Source: Actinobacillus genomosp. 1
GTDB lineage: Bacteria; Pseudomonadota; Gammaproteobacteria; Enterobacterales; Pasteurellaceae
DNA: 64,000 bases
Assembly (NCBI RefSeq): GCF_029774175.1
Contig: NZ_CP103834.1
Location: 2,304,402 to 2,368,401, forward strand
Reading direction: 5' to 3'
The position numbers and the translations under genes were made by a program. Of this stretch, positions 8,629-17,553 are shown one piece after another. Within the stretch, counting starts at the first letter, position 1. Each line of letters begins with the position of its first letter. The notes beneath the pieces were generated by a model. The model did no database searches, was not told where the DNA came from, and saw only the letters and a list, made by a program, of their open reading frames with translations.

Positions 8629-8698
8629 TGACCACCTATTTTATATGAATTTAAGAGTGCCTAAGCAGAAGCGAATGGCACAAATTAGCGGAGTAAAT

Positions 8699-9010
8699 AT
8701 GTACGCAGTTTTCCAAAGTGGCGGCAAACAACACCGAGTGAGCGAAGGTCAAGTAGTTCGTTTAGAAAAACTTGAAATTGCAACTGGTGAGAAAGTTGAA
8801 TTTGACTCAGTGTTAATGGTCGTTAACGGTGAAGATGTTAAAATTGGTGCACCAGTAGTTGCTGGAGCAAAAGTAGTGGCTGAAGTTGTAGCACAAGGTC
8901 GTGGCGATAAAGTTAAAATCGTTAAGTTCCGTCGTCGTAAACACAGCCGTAAACAACAAGGTCATCGTCAGTGGTTCACAGAAGTGAAAATCACTGGGAT
9001 TCAAGCATAA
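8699..9010 (+). CDS. rplU: 50S ribosomal protein L21
   Basis: Large-subunit ribosomal protein, 103 residues, starting MYAVFQSGGKQHRVSEGQ and ending RQWFTEVKITGIQA, the standard L21 termini. GGAG at 8690-8693 is placed 5 nt before the ATG at 8699; the in-frame extension back to 8618 lies across the promoter and is rejected. The basic stretch KFRRRKHSRKQQGHRQ is the rRNA-binding region. Operon with rpmA, 20 bp downstream. Confidence 0.98.
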   Translation: MYAVFQSGGKQHRVSEGQVVRLEKLEIATGEKVEFDSVLMVVNGEDVKIGAPVVAGAKVVAEVVAQGRGDKVKIVKFRRRKHSRKQQGHRQWFTEVKITGIQA

Positions 9011-9030
9011 TTTCAGAGGAGATCAAGTAG

Positions 9031-9288
9031 ATGGCAACTAAAAAAGCTGGTGGTTCAACTCGTAACGGTCGTGATTCTGAAGCTAAACGCCTTGGTGTTA
9101 AACGTTTTGGTGGCGAATCTGTATTAGCAGGTAGCATCATCGTTCGTCAGCGCGGTACTAAATTCCACGCTGGTAGCAACGTTGGTATGGGTAAAGACCA
9201 CACTTTATTCGCAACTGCTGACGGTAAAGTTAAATTTGAAGTGAAAGGCGAGAAAAATCGCAAATACGTAAGCATCGTTGCCGAGTAA
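9031..9288 (+). CDS. rpmA: 50S ribosomal protein L27
   Basis: 85-residue L27, which reaches with its N-terminus toward the peptidyl transferase centre. The sequence begins [20 protein letters not shown] and contains [20 protein letters not shown], both diagnostic. There is no Firmicutes-type N-terminal cleavage extension. A GAGGAGATC ribosome site precedes the start and a strong terminator follows the stop, closing the rplU-rpmA operon. In many genomes the GTPase gene obgE follows; here EamA genes follow instead. Confidence 0.98.
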
Positions 9289-9312
9289 TTCATTTCAATA
9301 TAAATTTGAAAT

Positions 9313-9338
9313 AAAACCCCACGAATGTGGGGTTTTTT
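9313..9338 (+). terminator. Intrinsic terminator of rplU-rpmA
   Basis: AAAACCCCAC-GAAT-GTGGGG followed by six T residues: a 10-bp stem with a tetraloop, 25 bp after the rpmA stop. Confidence 0.92.
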
Positions 9339-9368
9339 CTTATCTTTTTTCCAACCTTATAAAAATCC

Positions 9369-10310
9369 ATGAAACAACAACCCTTACTTGGCTTCTTATT
9401 TTCTTTGATAGCCATTCTTATGTGGGGAATGCTACCGCTTGCGATTAAACAAGTTCTAAAATCGCTGGATTCTCAAACGATTGTTTGGTTTAGATTTTTA
9501 GTTGCAACGCTAGGTGTTTTCGCTATTCTCGCTTTTGCAAAAAAATTACCGAATTTAACCGCTTTCTTTCGCCAATATCGCTGGTTATGGTTGGTTGGCG
9601 TTATCGGATTATCTTGCAACTTCTTCCTGTTTAATCTTGCCTTAAATTATATTCCGGCTGCAACCAGCCAAGTTATTAGCCCGCTTTCTTCATTCGTGAT
9701 GATTGCACTTGGTGTAGTACTGTTTAAAGAAACGATTGGTATTCATCAAAAGATTGGCTTTGTGTTAGTAGTAATTGGTTTAGTCATGTTTTTTAATAAC
9801 CGTTTTGTTGATTTAATGGCGATGAACAGCTATGCGTACGGCGTATTACTCGGTATTTGTGCCAGTTTGATCTGGATTGGTTATAGCTTGTCGCAAAAAA
9901 TCATGTTGGCCAATTTTAGCTCACAACAAATTCTATTGATGATTTATTTCGGTTGTACCTTAGTCTTCACCCCTTTTGCTCATATGGGGGAATTAGCTAA
10001 CTTAGATCTAGCCGCTTGGGGTTGGTTAGGCTTTTGTGGCATTAATACTGTGATTGCTTACGGTTGTTATGCAGAAGCTTTAAATCGCTGGGAAGTGTCT
10101 AAAGTGAGTTTAATGATGACCCAAATTCCGATCCTTACCATTATGCTTACCGCATTAAGCCATGCGATTTCACCCGAATTGTTTGAGGCGCCGGATCTTA
10201 ACGGGTTAAGTTATGTTGGCGCGATTACGGTAGTTTCCGGTGCGATGCTTTCCGCTGTCGGACATAAATTATTTTATCGTAATCAATTACGTAAAAAGAT
10301 AAATGGATAA
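9369..10310 (+). CDS. EamA/DMT family transporter, first of a tandem pair
   Basis: Drug/metabolite-transporter superfamily inner-membrane protein, 313 residues, ten predicted helices arranged as two EamA repeats. The first repeat opens LLGFLFSLIAILMWGMLPLAIK and includes SQVISPLSSFVMIALGVVLFKE; the second starts near YAYGVLLGICASLIWIGYSLSQ. The second gene directly after it shares this pattern closely (ALLATATWGSLPMMAQQVLK, LGILLGSGASTIWVVYG), so the pair is a tandem duplication. Members export amino acids or nucleotides or take up various metabolites; the substrate cannot be read from the sequence. Confidence 0.9.
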   Translation: MKQQPLLGFLFSLIAILMWGMLPLAIKQVLKSLDSQTIVWFRFLVATLGVFAILAFAKKLPNLTAFFRQYRWLWLVGVIGLSCNFFLFNLALNYIPAATSQVISPLSSFVMIALGVVLFKETIGIHQKIGFVLVVIGLVMFFNNRFVDLMAMNSYAYGVLLGICASLIWIGYSLSQKIMLANFSSQQILLMIYFGCTLVFTPFAHMGELANLDLAAWGWLGFCGINTVIAYGCYAEALNRWEVSKVSLMMTQIPILTIMLTALSHAISPELFEAPDLNGLSYVGAITVVSGAMLSAVGHKLFYRNQLRKKING

Positions 10311-11231
10311 ATGATGACACGCAGACCTTTACTCGGATTTTCGCTTGCATTGTTGGCAACGGCAACATGGGGATCGTTACCAATGATGGCACAGCAAGTA
10401 TTAAAATATGTTGATGCACAAACATTAGTATGGAGTCGCTTTGTAGTGGCTGCAATTGTGCTGATATTCGTCTTATTTCTTACTGGTCGTTTACCTAAAT
10501 TAGCGAAACTGAGTTTAAAAGATTGGGGATGGGTATGTTTGGGCGTTATCGGTTTATCCACTAATTTTGTGTTATTTGCGGATGCACTTAATTATATTTC
10601 GCCGACTACCGACCAAGTTTTATGGCAACTAGCACCTTTTACAATGATTTTATGTGGAATTTTGTTTTTTAAAGAGCAGTTAAAATTTTTCCAAAAAGTC
10701 GGTTTTGTACTGTTAGTTATCGGCTTGATTGCATTCTTTAATGATCATTTTGATGAAATCTTACAATTTGATAGCTATGCTTTAGGGATTTTGCTCGGCT
10801 CGGGTGCAAGTACAATTTGGGTTGTATATGGTATCGCACAGAAATTATTACTCAGAAAGCTAAGCTCACAACAAGTCTTAATGATTATTTATATCGGTTG
10901 TGGTTTCCTACTTGCACCACTTTCAACACCGAATCAATTAGCACAACTAAGCGGTTTTCCGTTAATTTGTTTTATTTATTGTTGTTGTAATACGTTAATT
11001 GGTTATGGAGCTTATGGTGAGGCATTAAATCATTGGGATACTTCTAAAGTGAGTGTCGTGACTACGATGATCCCGGTTTTTACCATGATTTTTGCTTTTA
11101 TCGGGCATTATTTCTTCCCAAATACATTTGATAATCCGGATATGAATCTGATTAGTTATATCGGTGCGTTTGTTGTGGTTATCGGTGCGATGTTAGCTGC
11201 GGTTGGGGATAAATTATTGGTAAAAAAGTAG
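10311..11231 (+). CDS. EamA/DMT family transporter, second of a tandem pair
   Basis: 306-residue paralogue of the preceding gene, starting directly after its stop codon (TAA then ATGATG), so the two are translationally coupled. Ten hydrophobic helices in two EamA repeats; the matched segments KLSSQQVLMIIYIGCG and EALNHWDTSKVSV have near-identical counterparts in the first copy (NFSSQQILLMIYFGCT, EALNRWEVSKVSL). The adjacency suggests either a heteromeric pair or recent duplication with substrate divergence. A bidirectional terminator follows. Confidence 0.9.
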   Translation: MMTRRPLLGFSLALLATATWGSLPMMAQQVLKYVDAQTLVWSRFVVAAIVLIFVLFLTGRLPKLAKLSLKDWGWVCLGVIGLSTNFVLFADALNYISPTTDQVLWQLAPFTMILCGILFFKEQLKFFQKVGFVLLVIGLIAFFNDHFDEILQFDSYALGILLGSGASTIWVVYGIAQKLLLRKLSSQQVLMIIYIGCGFLLAPLSTPNQLAQLSGFPLICFIYCCCNTLIGYGAYGEALNHWDTSKVSVVTTMIPVFTMIFAFIGHYFFPNTFDNPDMNLISYIGAFVVVIGAMLAAVGDKLLVKK

Positions 11232-11256
11232 AAAAATAAACCGCTTGTAGATATAA

Positions 11257-11290
11257 AAAACGGATATTCAGTAAGATGGATATCCGTTTT
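11257..11290. terminator. Bidirectional terminator between convergent genes
   Basis: AAAACGGATA at 11257 pairs with TATCCGTTTT ending at 11290, with T-runs on both strands. It separates the EamA pair from the convergent autotransporter gene. Confidence 0.85.
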
Positions 11291-11315
11291 TGTTTTGAGT
11301 TAGACAGGGATGAGA

Positions 11316-14300
11316 TTAGAAATCGTAGCTTAAATGTAATCTTGCTAGATTTTGTTTCGCCATTTGTGAGCCGTTAGTAATTCCTGCCGATGCTTTAAGT
11401 GTAAAGTTTTTATAACTAAACTCTAAGCCGGCAAGGTAATGATATTGGTTACTTGCATTAAAATTAAAGTTATAACCGTTTACTTTTACATCTCCATTAC
11501 CTTCATTCCACCAATGTTCCGCAGAAACGAAAGGTTTCAAGCTGTAGTGTTCTGACAAGTTAAAGCGATAGCCTGCATCTACTCCTGCAAGATAGCTAAC
11601 AAATCCTACCGCTTTTTCTTGTACATGGCTACTTTCAAGTTGATAATTCGCTGATCCTAATCGGCTATAACGAATACCTACTTTTGGTGTAATTTCCACT
11701 TGTTTCCATTCAAACTCTTTACCGAAAGTTAAGCCTGTATGCCATACGTTACGACGGAAACTGACTTCTTCCTCAGCTGCTTTAACTTCATTTTTAATAC
11801 GACCGAAGCCAACATCAATTACAGCAAAGTTTCCTGTCTGAGTTTGATATTTGATAAATACGGAACTCATTAAGAATTTATTTTTGCTTGTAACTTGATC
11901 TGCTAAATCATTATCATTGCGAATATCATTTAGTATCAAACCTACTTGTGTACGTTCATTAATCAAGCTGCTAATCCCTAATTGAGTACGTAAGCTATCA
12001 CTCTCATAGCCTTTATGGAAGTTTGCATAATGCTTGCTATTTGCTACCGTATTTTTTGACCAAACGCGATAGTTATTACCGTTTTCAGGGAATTTTTCGA
12101 TTATTGCTTGGGTAATATCGGCTCCGACTGTTATTACAGAATGGGCTTGAGCTGAAAGATTTGATGTTGCAATATTTGCAATACGTTTAGCTTCTAAGCG
12201 ATTTAATAACTCTTGAGCTTTATATAAAGGATCTTCCTCAGCTTTATTAACTATTGATTGTTCGGCTTCTTGGTGTTTGCGCTCTTCTTCCGCTTTAGAG
12301 GCTTCGGCTTCTTGGTGTTTACGTTCTTCTTCCGCTTTAGCGGCTTGTTCAGCTTCTTGACGTTTACGCTCTTCTTCCGCTTTAGCGGTTTGCTCAGCTT
12401 CTTGACTTTTACGCTCTTCTTCCGCTTTAGCGGCTTGTTCAGCTTCTTGACGTTTACGCTCTTCTTCCGCTTTAGCGGTTTGCTCAGCTTCTTGACTTTT
12501 ACGCTCTTCTTCCGCTTTAGAGGCTTCGGCTTCTTGGTGTTTACGTTCTTCTTCCGCTTTAGCGGCTTGTTCAGCTTCTTGACGTTTACGCTCTTCTTCC
12601 GCTTTAGCGGTTTGCTCAGCTTCTTGACGTTTACGCTCTTCTTCCGCTTTAGCGGCTTGTTCAGCTTCTTGACGTTTACGCTCTTCTTCCGCTTTAGCTG
12701 CCGCTTGTTCGGCTTCTTGACGTTTACGTTCTTCTTCCGCTTTAGCTGCCGCTTGTTCGGCTTCTTGACGTTTACGTTCTTCTTCCGCTTTAGCAACTTG
12801 TTCAGCTTCTTGACGTTTACGCTCTTCCTCCGCTTTAGCCGCCGCTTGTTCGGCTTCTTGACGTTTACGTTCTTCTTCCGCTTTAGCTGCCGCTTGTTCG
12901 GCTTCTTGACGTTTACGTTCTTCTTCCGCTTTAGCTGCCGCTTGTTCGGCTTCTTGACGTTTACGTTCTTCCTCCGCTTTAGCAGCTTGTTCAGCTTCTT
13001 GACGTTTACGTTCTTCTTCCGCTTTAGCCGCCGCTTGTTCGGCTTCTTGACGTTTACGTTCTTCTTCCGCTTTAGCTGCCGCTTGTTCGGCTTCTTGACG
13101 TTTACGTTCTTCTTCCGCTTTAGCTGCCGCTTGTTCGGCTTCTTGACGTTTACGTTCTTCCTCCGCTTTAGCAGCTTGTTCAGCTTCTTGACGTTTACGT
13201 TCTTCTTCCGCTTTAGCCGCCGCTTGTTCGGCTTCTTGACGTTTACGTTCTTCTTCCGCTTTAGCCGCCGCTTGTTCAGCTTCTTGACGTCTACGTTCTT
13301 CTTCCGCTTTAGCTGCCGCTTGTTCAGCTTCTTGACGTTTACGCTCTTCTTCCGCTTTAGTATTATCAATAGTAATTGATGTTAGTGATACTGGCGATTC
13401 TTTATTTGTGAAAGGATCTTTTACTTTTGCTTCAACTTCTATAGTTTCAGTTGAAGTTATAATTTCATCAATATTAATAAAACCATTATCAATATCATCC
13501 CACGTTAAAGCTTTTGTGATTTTGTGAACTTCTTTACCATTAATTTTAATAATAAGTTCAATCTCATCTTCTTCTATTAATTCATCTTGAGTGAAATTAT
13601 CGAATGAGATCTTAGCAATAAGTTTTCCATTTTGGTATTCATCATTCGTTAATTTACCATCTTGATTTAAATCGTTAATGAAAGAAACAGATGGTTTAGA
13701 TACGAGCCGTACAGGAGCAATATATTGGAATGATTGATCTTTAAATGTTAGTTTTATCCCTACCCCTTGGGTACTTACTGTAATATTTTCATATTGTTTA
13801 TTACCAACAGTAACATACTCTATATTTTCCTCGAGTGGGTTATTGGGTTTAACAGCTACTGTAATATCTAGATTTCCAGTAATACCATTTTGTAATGATA
13901 CTTGATTGTCACTAGAAAAACTTAATGCATTATTACCCAAGGCAGCAATATTATTAATTGTAATTTTATCTTTAGCTTGGGTAGAATTAATTTTTGCTCC
14001 ATTTTTTAGTATTAAATTTTCTATATTATTGATATTTCCTGTCGAGATATTAGCTCCTTGCGCAATAGTAACATTGTGGATATTTGTAATATTTGCTTCA
14101 TTTGCTTTTGTTAAGGTTAAATGGCTATTAGTTGATGTTCCTCCTTGAAATGTATTAACGTGGTTACTTTGGCTATTTACTGTAATAACTCCTGTTACCT
14201 TATTATTTTCTTTACCAAATGTGACGGTATTTACATGAGAATCTTCATTAATATTAATTGTGGAAGGGGTACTTTTTTCTGTATTGTTAGTATTACCACC

Positions 14301-14840
14301 AATAATTTCTTTTAACGTCGTAAACCCAGTTAAATTTAGAATAGCGTTATTTGCATCACCGGAAGTATCTGTACCATTACCCATTACAACAGTTGCTAGA
14401 CGAGTATTATCCCTACCAATAACTGTTTTAACATCATGGAGTGTTAAGCTATTTCCATTAAGATAAATATATTGTGTACCGTGTTGTGTAAGGTAACTAG
14501 CATCAGCTAATAAACTCAAATTCATATTTTTGAGTGTTGTTGTGTTTTTGATAGATAGACCAGCACCACGAATAGTTAGATCATGACCATTACCATCAAT
14601 AGTTACATTACCTATTTCCCATGGAGCTTCTTTTCCATTTAGAATCCTCGGTTTTAGAGTGATGTTGCCATTAAGAGTGATTTCTTGTCCTGTAATAGAG
14701 TTAGCTAATGCATTTTCTAATTCAGTTTCTGTTGATACAGTTGTTATAGATTGAGCCACAGCTACAGTTGAAGTGACTGTAGAAATTGTAGGTATTCCAA
14801 ATAAAATAGCCAATGCAAGGCTATTCTTAGTAAATTTCAT
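11316..14840 (-). CDS. Autotransporter adhesin-like protein with long KAEEERKRQEAEQAA repeat stalk
   Basis: Predicted type Va secreted surface protein, 1174 residues. In order: signal peptide to about residue 30 (ILFGIPTISTVTSTVAVAQS); a passenger region to about 390 rich in parallel beta-helix-like turns (NITLKPRILNG, GNGHDLTIRGAG, NNIENLILKNGAKI); an Ig-like or EF-hand-bearing module around 390-490 with DLNQDGKLTNDEY; 24 tandem charged repeats around 495-861; and a C-terminal barrel from about 900 ending HLSYDF, as outer-membrane barrels do. The repeat tract should form a long single helix or coiled coil, like TolA domain II, lifting the passenger off the surface. No close named homologue recognised. 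Repeat number is likely to vary between strains. Confidence 0.85.
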   Translation of the reverse strand: MKFTKNSLALAILFGIPTISTVTSTVAVAQSITTVSTETELENALANSITGQEITLNGNITLKPRILNGKEAPWEIGNVTIDGNGHDLTIRGAGLSIKNTTTLKNMNLSLLADASYLTQHGTQYIYLNGNSLTLHDVKTVIGRDNTRLATVVMGNGTDTSGDANNAILNLTGFTTLKEIIGGNTNNTEKSTPSTININEDSHVNTVTFGKENNKVTGVITVNSQSNHVNTFQGGTSTNSHLTLTKANEANITNIHNVTIAQGANISTGNINNIENLILKNGAKINSTQAKDKITINNIAALGNNALSFSSDNQVSLQNGITGNLDITVAVKPNNPLEENIEYVTVGNKQYENITVSTQGVGIKLTFKDQSFQYIAPVRLVSKPSVSFINDLNQDGKLTNDEYQNGKLIAKISFDNFTQDELIEEDEIELIIKINGKEVHKITKALTWDDIDNGFINIDEIITSTETIEVEAKVKDPFTNKESPVSLTSITIDNTKAEEERKRQEAEQAAAKAEEERRRQEAEQAAAKAEEERKRQEAEQAAAKAEEERKRQEAEQAAKAEEERKRQEAEQAAAKAEEERKRQEAEQAAAKAEEERKRQEAEQAAAKAEEERKRQEAEQAAKAEEERKRQEAEQAAAKAEEERKRQEAEQAAAKAEEERKRQEAEQAAAKAEEERKRQEAEQVAKAEEERKRQEAEQAAAKAEEERKRQEAEQAAAKAEEERKRQEAEQAAKAEEERKRQEAEQTAKAEEERKRQEAEQAAKAEEERKHQEAEASKAEEERKSQEAEQTAKAEEERKRQEAEQAAKAEEERKSQEAEQTAKAEEERKRQEAEQAAKAEEERKHQEAEASKAEEERKHQEAEQSIVNKAEEDPLYKAQELLNRLEAKRIANIATSNLSAQAHSVITVGADITQAIIEKFPENGNNYRVWSKNTVANSKHYANFHKGYESDSLRTQLGISSLINERTQVGLILNDIRNDNDLADQVTSKNKFLMSSVFIKYQTQTGNFAVIDVGFGRIKNEVKAAEEEVSFRRNVWHTGLTFGKEFEWKQVEITPKVGIRYSRLGSANYQLESSHVQEKAVGFVSYLAGVDAGYRFNLSEHYSLKPFVSAEHWWNEGNGDVKVNGYNFNFNASNQYHYLAGLEFSYKNFTLKASAGITNGSQMAKQNLARLHLSYDF
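12258..13359 (-). repeat. 24-copy in-frame tandem repeat in autotransporter gene
   Basis: Units of 14, 15 or 16 codons: KAEEERKRQEAEQAAA (11 copies counting one R variant), 15-residue versions ending AA, VA or TA (10 copies), two 14-residue KHQEAEAS units and a last degenerate one. At the promoter-proximal end there is a higher-order period of four units (63 codons, 189 bp), seen three times. All unit lengths are multiples of 3, so recombination changes stalk length without frameshift. The tract is stop-free in other frames too, which creates spurious long ORFs on both strands. Confidence 0.93.
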
Positions 14841-14993
14841 ATAAATTTTTCCTTAGGTATTTATCTTAGACAAAATACTTATATTCTATAATATATAATT
14901 TTTACCTTGAATTTTTATTCTTTTTATTTACCCATATTTACTTTTTGAAGGTGTTGTTTTATTGTAAGAATGTAAGGAGCTTGTAAAAAATAA

Positions 14994-15018
14994 ACCGCTT
15001 GTATCCCCTACAAGCGGT
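14994..15018. terminator. USS inverted-pair terminator between slam and autotransporter genes
   Basis: ACCGCTTGTA (14994-15003) and TACAAGCGGT (15009-15018) make a perfect 10-bp stem with a TCCCC loop. On the minus strand it is followed by TTTATTTTTT, ending the upstream Slam gene. Confidence 0.85.
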
Positions 15019-15046
15019 CTGTTTTTAAGCGTAATTTGTAAAAAGG

Positions 15047-16510
15047 TTAGAAGCGTTTACTAAATTCAATAAAGACTCGATGTTTATCATAGCTGTAAAA
15101 TACATGGCTACTTTTTACTTTATTGAAGCTATAGGTTAAGCGAGGCGTGATTCCCCAATAGTGAACGGCTCTATGCCAAATACTGGTGTTGATACCATAT
15201 TCTTTATTGCGCTGTGTAACGCCGAAAATAGGGATTGGGGCTTTATAGTTCTTTTGCGCATAGCTAAGCGATATGCGGGTGGAAAGTCCGAATCCCCATT
15301 CTTGTCCCCAGCCTAAACTGATACCTCGACGTACATAGCTATCGTCTTTATCGCGTGTCGCAGTACGATTGTAATTTACATTACCGAACCAATATTGTTT
15401 GGCATTGGCAAGATAAGTTAAACCGGTTGAAACAAAGTGATAATTACCGTTTAAATGTTTACGATCCATGTAGCGGACTTCGGCATATTCGTAGTTGGTA
15501 TTCCATTGCCATTGGGGGGAAAGCCAATAGCTGGTTTCAAGGGTTGCGCCGCCGGCTTTGGAAAAGCGTTTAACCGATTCATTATTTTTCGAACCGCCGG
15601 CATATAAGGTTTGTTCCATAAACGGTAAAAGAGTAACGTCATAACGGGCGTTTTGATAGCCTAAACCTAAACTGCCTCGCCCGCTAACTTCGTTATATTT
15701 TTTATTGTTCCAATAATATTTACCATTTGCATCCAAACGTAATTCATTATAGAAACCGTTACCCCAAGACCATTTCTTGCCGATATTAAAATTAAAGCCG
15801 AACCCCTGTGCCGATTCAGACTTAGGTGCCGTCCAGTTACCGTAGGTAGTCCCTTCTTTCGGCGCATTATTGATATTCGGATCATTAAGATAAGTCATTC
15901 CGCCGGAAAACGTCCATCTATCTCGCTGAGCGATAGCAGCAATATATTTATCGACAAGTAATTTAATTTCATCGGGAACATTATCGGAACGGACTTTTTC
16001 AAATTGGTCTTCCGCCGCTTCCAATTCGTTATTTTCAAAAAGCGAAACGGCGAGTTGTAAACGTGCAGCGGTTGCTTCCGAGTACATCGCAAGTATTTCA
16101 CGATAATGATGAATAGCGTCACTATAATTGCCGTAATGACGGGCGATGATCGCTTTTGACCATTTGATAAAACCGGGATCTTGATATTGTATCGGTATTT
16201 GTCGGTAAAGCGGGAATAGAAAGGCGACGGTTTCGGCATTGCCCTGCAATAACGCAAGGTTAAGTGCGTTTGACAGTAAATCCGGTCGTTGAATCAATTC
16301 CTCTTTTGTCATTGAGATTTGTTTACTCGTTTTGGTCGGCTTAGCAACTTGAGATTGATGAATCGGTTTCTCAATAGCACGTGGTGTCGTCACTTCGGCT
16401 TGTACACGTTGGTCGTCCAAGCGGTCGGAAATTTTCTGAGGAAGATCTTCAGCAATGACCGGTAATGTAACTAAGCCTGTGAATGTAGTGATAAATAATT
16501 TAAATTTCAT
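15047..16510 (-). CDS. Slam-like surface lipoprotein assembly modulator (DUF560)
   Basis: Outer-membrane protein of 487 residues with the Slam layout: signal peptide ending VIAED; an N-terminal TPR region around residues 100-190 (NALNLALLQGNAETVAFLFP, HYGNYSDAIHHYREILAMYS, LFENNELEAAEDQFEKV); then a C-terminal barrel of many aromatic-rich strands (GFGFNFNIGKKWSWGNGF, WGQEWGFGLSTRISLSY) ending RVFIEFSKRF, the closing strand. Slam proteins move lipoproteins such as transferrin- or haemoglobin-receptor components to the cell surface. A Fur-box-like palindrome lies 50 bp upstream, fitting iron control. No obvious substrate lipoprotein gene is adjacent; the neighbour is an autotransporter, so the client may be encoded elsewhere. 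Confidence 0.82.
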   Translation of the reverse strand: MKFKLFITTFTGLVTLPVIAEDLPQKISDRLDDQRVQAEVTTPRAIEKPIHQSQVAKPTKTSKQISMTKEELIQRPDLLSNALNLALLQGNAETVAFLFPLYRQIPIQYQDPGFIKWSKAIIARHYGNYSDAIHHYREILAMYSEATAARLQLAVSLFENNELEAAEDQFEKVRSDNVPDEIKLLVDKYIAAIAQRDRWTFSGGMTYLNDPNINNAPKEGTTYGNWTAPKSESAQGFGFNFNIGKKWSWGNGFYNELRLDANGKYYWNNKKYNEVSGRGSLGLGYQNARYDVTLLPFMEQTLYAGGSKNNESVKRFSKAGGATLETSYWLSPQWQWNTNYEYAEVRYMDRKHLNGNYHFVSTGLTYLANAKQYWFGNVNYNRTATRDKDDSYVRRGISLGWGQEWGFGLSTRISLSYAQKNYKAPIPIFGVTQRNKEYGINTSIWHRAVHYWGITPRLTYSFNKVKSSHVFYSYDKHRVFIEFSKRF

Positions 16511-16560
16511 TTTTGTATCTTAATAGTAAATTATGTAAATAAAAATGAAAGCATTATATA

Positions 16561-16575
16561 TGAGAATGATTCTTA
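16561..16575 (-). promoter_or_regulatory. Fur-box-like site upstream of slam-like gene
   Basis: TGAGAATGATTCTTA matches the 7-1-7 Fur consensus TGATAATNATTATCA at 11 of 14 positions and is the centre of a larger palindrome (TATGAGAAT and ATTCTTATA). Its position about 50 bp before the start suits a repressor. Confidence 0.6.
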
Positions 16576-16591
16576 TAAAAACAAAAATATG

Positions 16592-16615
16592 AAAAAAAGC
16601 TATCTTAAAGATAGC
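16592..16615 (-). terminator. Terminator of HAD phosphatase gene
   Basis: On the minus strand GCTATCTTTAAGATAGC (complement of 16599-16615) is followed by seven T residues; a clean 7-bp stem. Confidence 0.85.
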
Positions 16616-16625
16616 CGAATAAAAA

Positions 16626-17435
16626 TTAAATGATTTCAAGTTGTTCGAGAGCATGCAGAATACCGTCTTGTTCGATATTTTTTGTTACATAATGCGCACG
16701 TGCTTTTAGTGCTTCTTCCGCATTGCCCATTGCTACACTAAAGCCTACGGTATAAAACATTTCTAAATCATTGAAACCGTCACCGAATGCCATCGTATTT
16801 TCAATACTTAAGCCGAAGTATTTGATCACGTCTTCTATACCGCGCGCTTTCGAATTTTCTTTTCTAAGAATATCAACGCCCATAGGATGCCAGCGGCATA
16901 CTTTTAAGTCATCCGCAAAAATACCGCTTTCTGCAATTTCTTGATCCCGTGATTCGGGATAGAAAGCCAATAGTTGCACGGTGGTATCGGTTAAATAATA
17001 TTTGGGATCAACAATATAATCGGCCTTAATCGGGCTAAGTGCTTCATTTACGATAGCATTATCTTCTGAAACGGCAATTTGATCTTTACTGACAAAAGCA
17101 TAAACAATGCCGAGAGCGGTGAGTTTTTCAATACATCTTTCAAGTTGTAAAGCGGTTAAGGCATATTGGCTGATAAGCTGATCTTTATAAAAATTATATT
17201 GACCGTTAATAGTGACGAATAATTCAAAATAGCGATTGTCAATTAACGGTTTTAATGCTTTCGGTAAACTACCGAAATTTCGTCCGGTGGCAATTGCAGT
17301 AATAATGCCTTTTTCTTTTAAACGTGGTAATACTTCCTTGGTAATTGATTCGGGAATATGAGCTTTCGCTTTGATATAAAGGGTTTCATCAATATCAAAA
17401 AATACTATCTTGATGGGTTGTTTGGGTTTATTCAT
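16626..17435 (-). CDS. Cof-type HAD-IIB family sugar-phosphatase-like hydrolase
   Basis: 269-residue cytosolic phosphatase. HAD motif I is IVFFDIDETLY (nucleophile and acid/base aspartates), motif II is AIATGRN, motif III the lysine in RKENSKARGIEDV, and motif IV FGDGFNDLEMF with MAFGDG; the C2B cap lies between motifs II and III. These are the marks of the Cof/YidA/YbiV group, which dephosphorylates sugar phosphates or flavin and pyridoxal phosphates. Specific substrate unknown. AAGGAGATAAG precedes the start. Divergent from comF. Confidence 0.9.
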   Translation of the reverse strand: MNKPKQPIKIVFFDIDETLYIKAKAHIPESITKEVLPRLKEKGIITAIATGRNFGSLPKALKPLIDNRYFELFVTINGQYNFYKDQLISQYALTALQLERCIEKLTALGIVYAFVSKDQIAVSEDNAIVNEALSPIKADYIVDPKYYLTDTTVQLLAFYPESRDQEIAESGIFADDLKVCRWHPMGVDILRKENSKARGIEDVIKYFGLSIENTMAFGDGFNDLEMFYTVGFSVAMGNAEEALKARAHYVTKNIEQDGILHALEQLEII

Positions 17436-17468
17436 TTCTTATCTCCTTATTTTCAACAGAATTGTACT

Positions 17469-17492
17469 TTTTTCCGATCCGTATCGCAAAAA
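17469..17492 (+). promoter_or_regulatory. CRP-S (Sxy-dependent) competence regulatory site for comF
   Basis: TTTTTCCGAT and ATCGCAAAAA flank a CCGT centre, matching the Pasteurellaceae CRP-S pattern TTTTGCGATnnnnATCGCAAAA, in which the GCGAT half replaces the canonical TGTGA. It lies about 60 bp before the comF start, where an activator of a competence gene would bind. Confidence 0.75.
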
Positions 17493-17553
17493 TTCTCCGA
17501 TTTTTCTTCAATAAATTTGATAAAACATAAAGCGTTTTATTAAGGAGAAAAAA

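Noticed and set aside
12251..13379. Long ORFs of over 370 codons overlapping the autotransporter repeats, one in another minus frame and one on the plus strand
   Set aside because: They arise because the repeat units are multiples of three and lack stops in those frames; products are lysine/asparagine- or phenylalanine-rich low-complexity strings without starts or ribosome sites of note.
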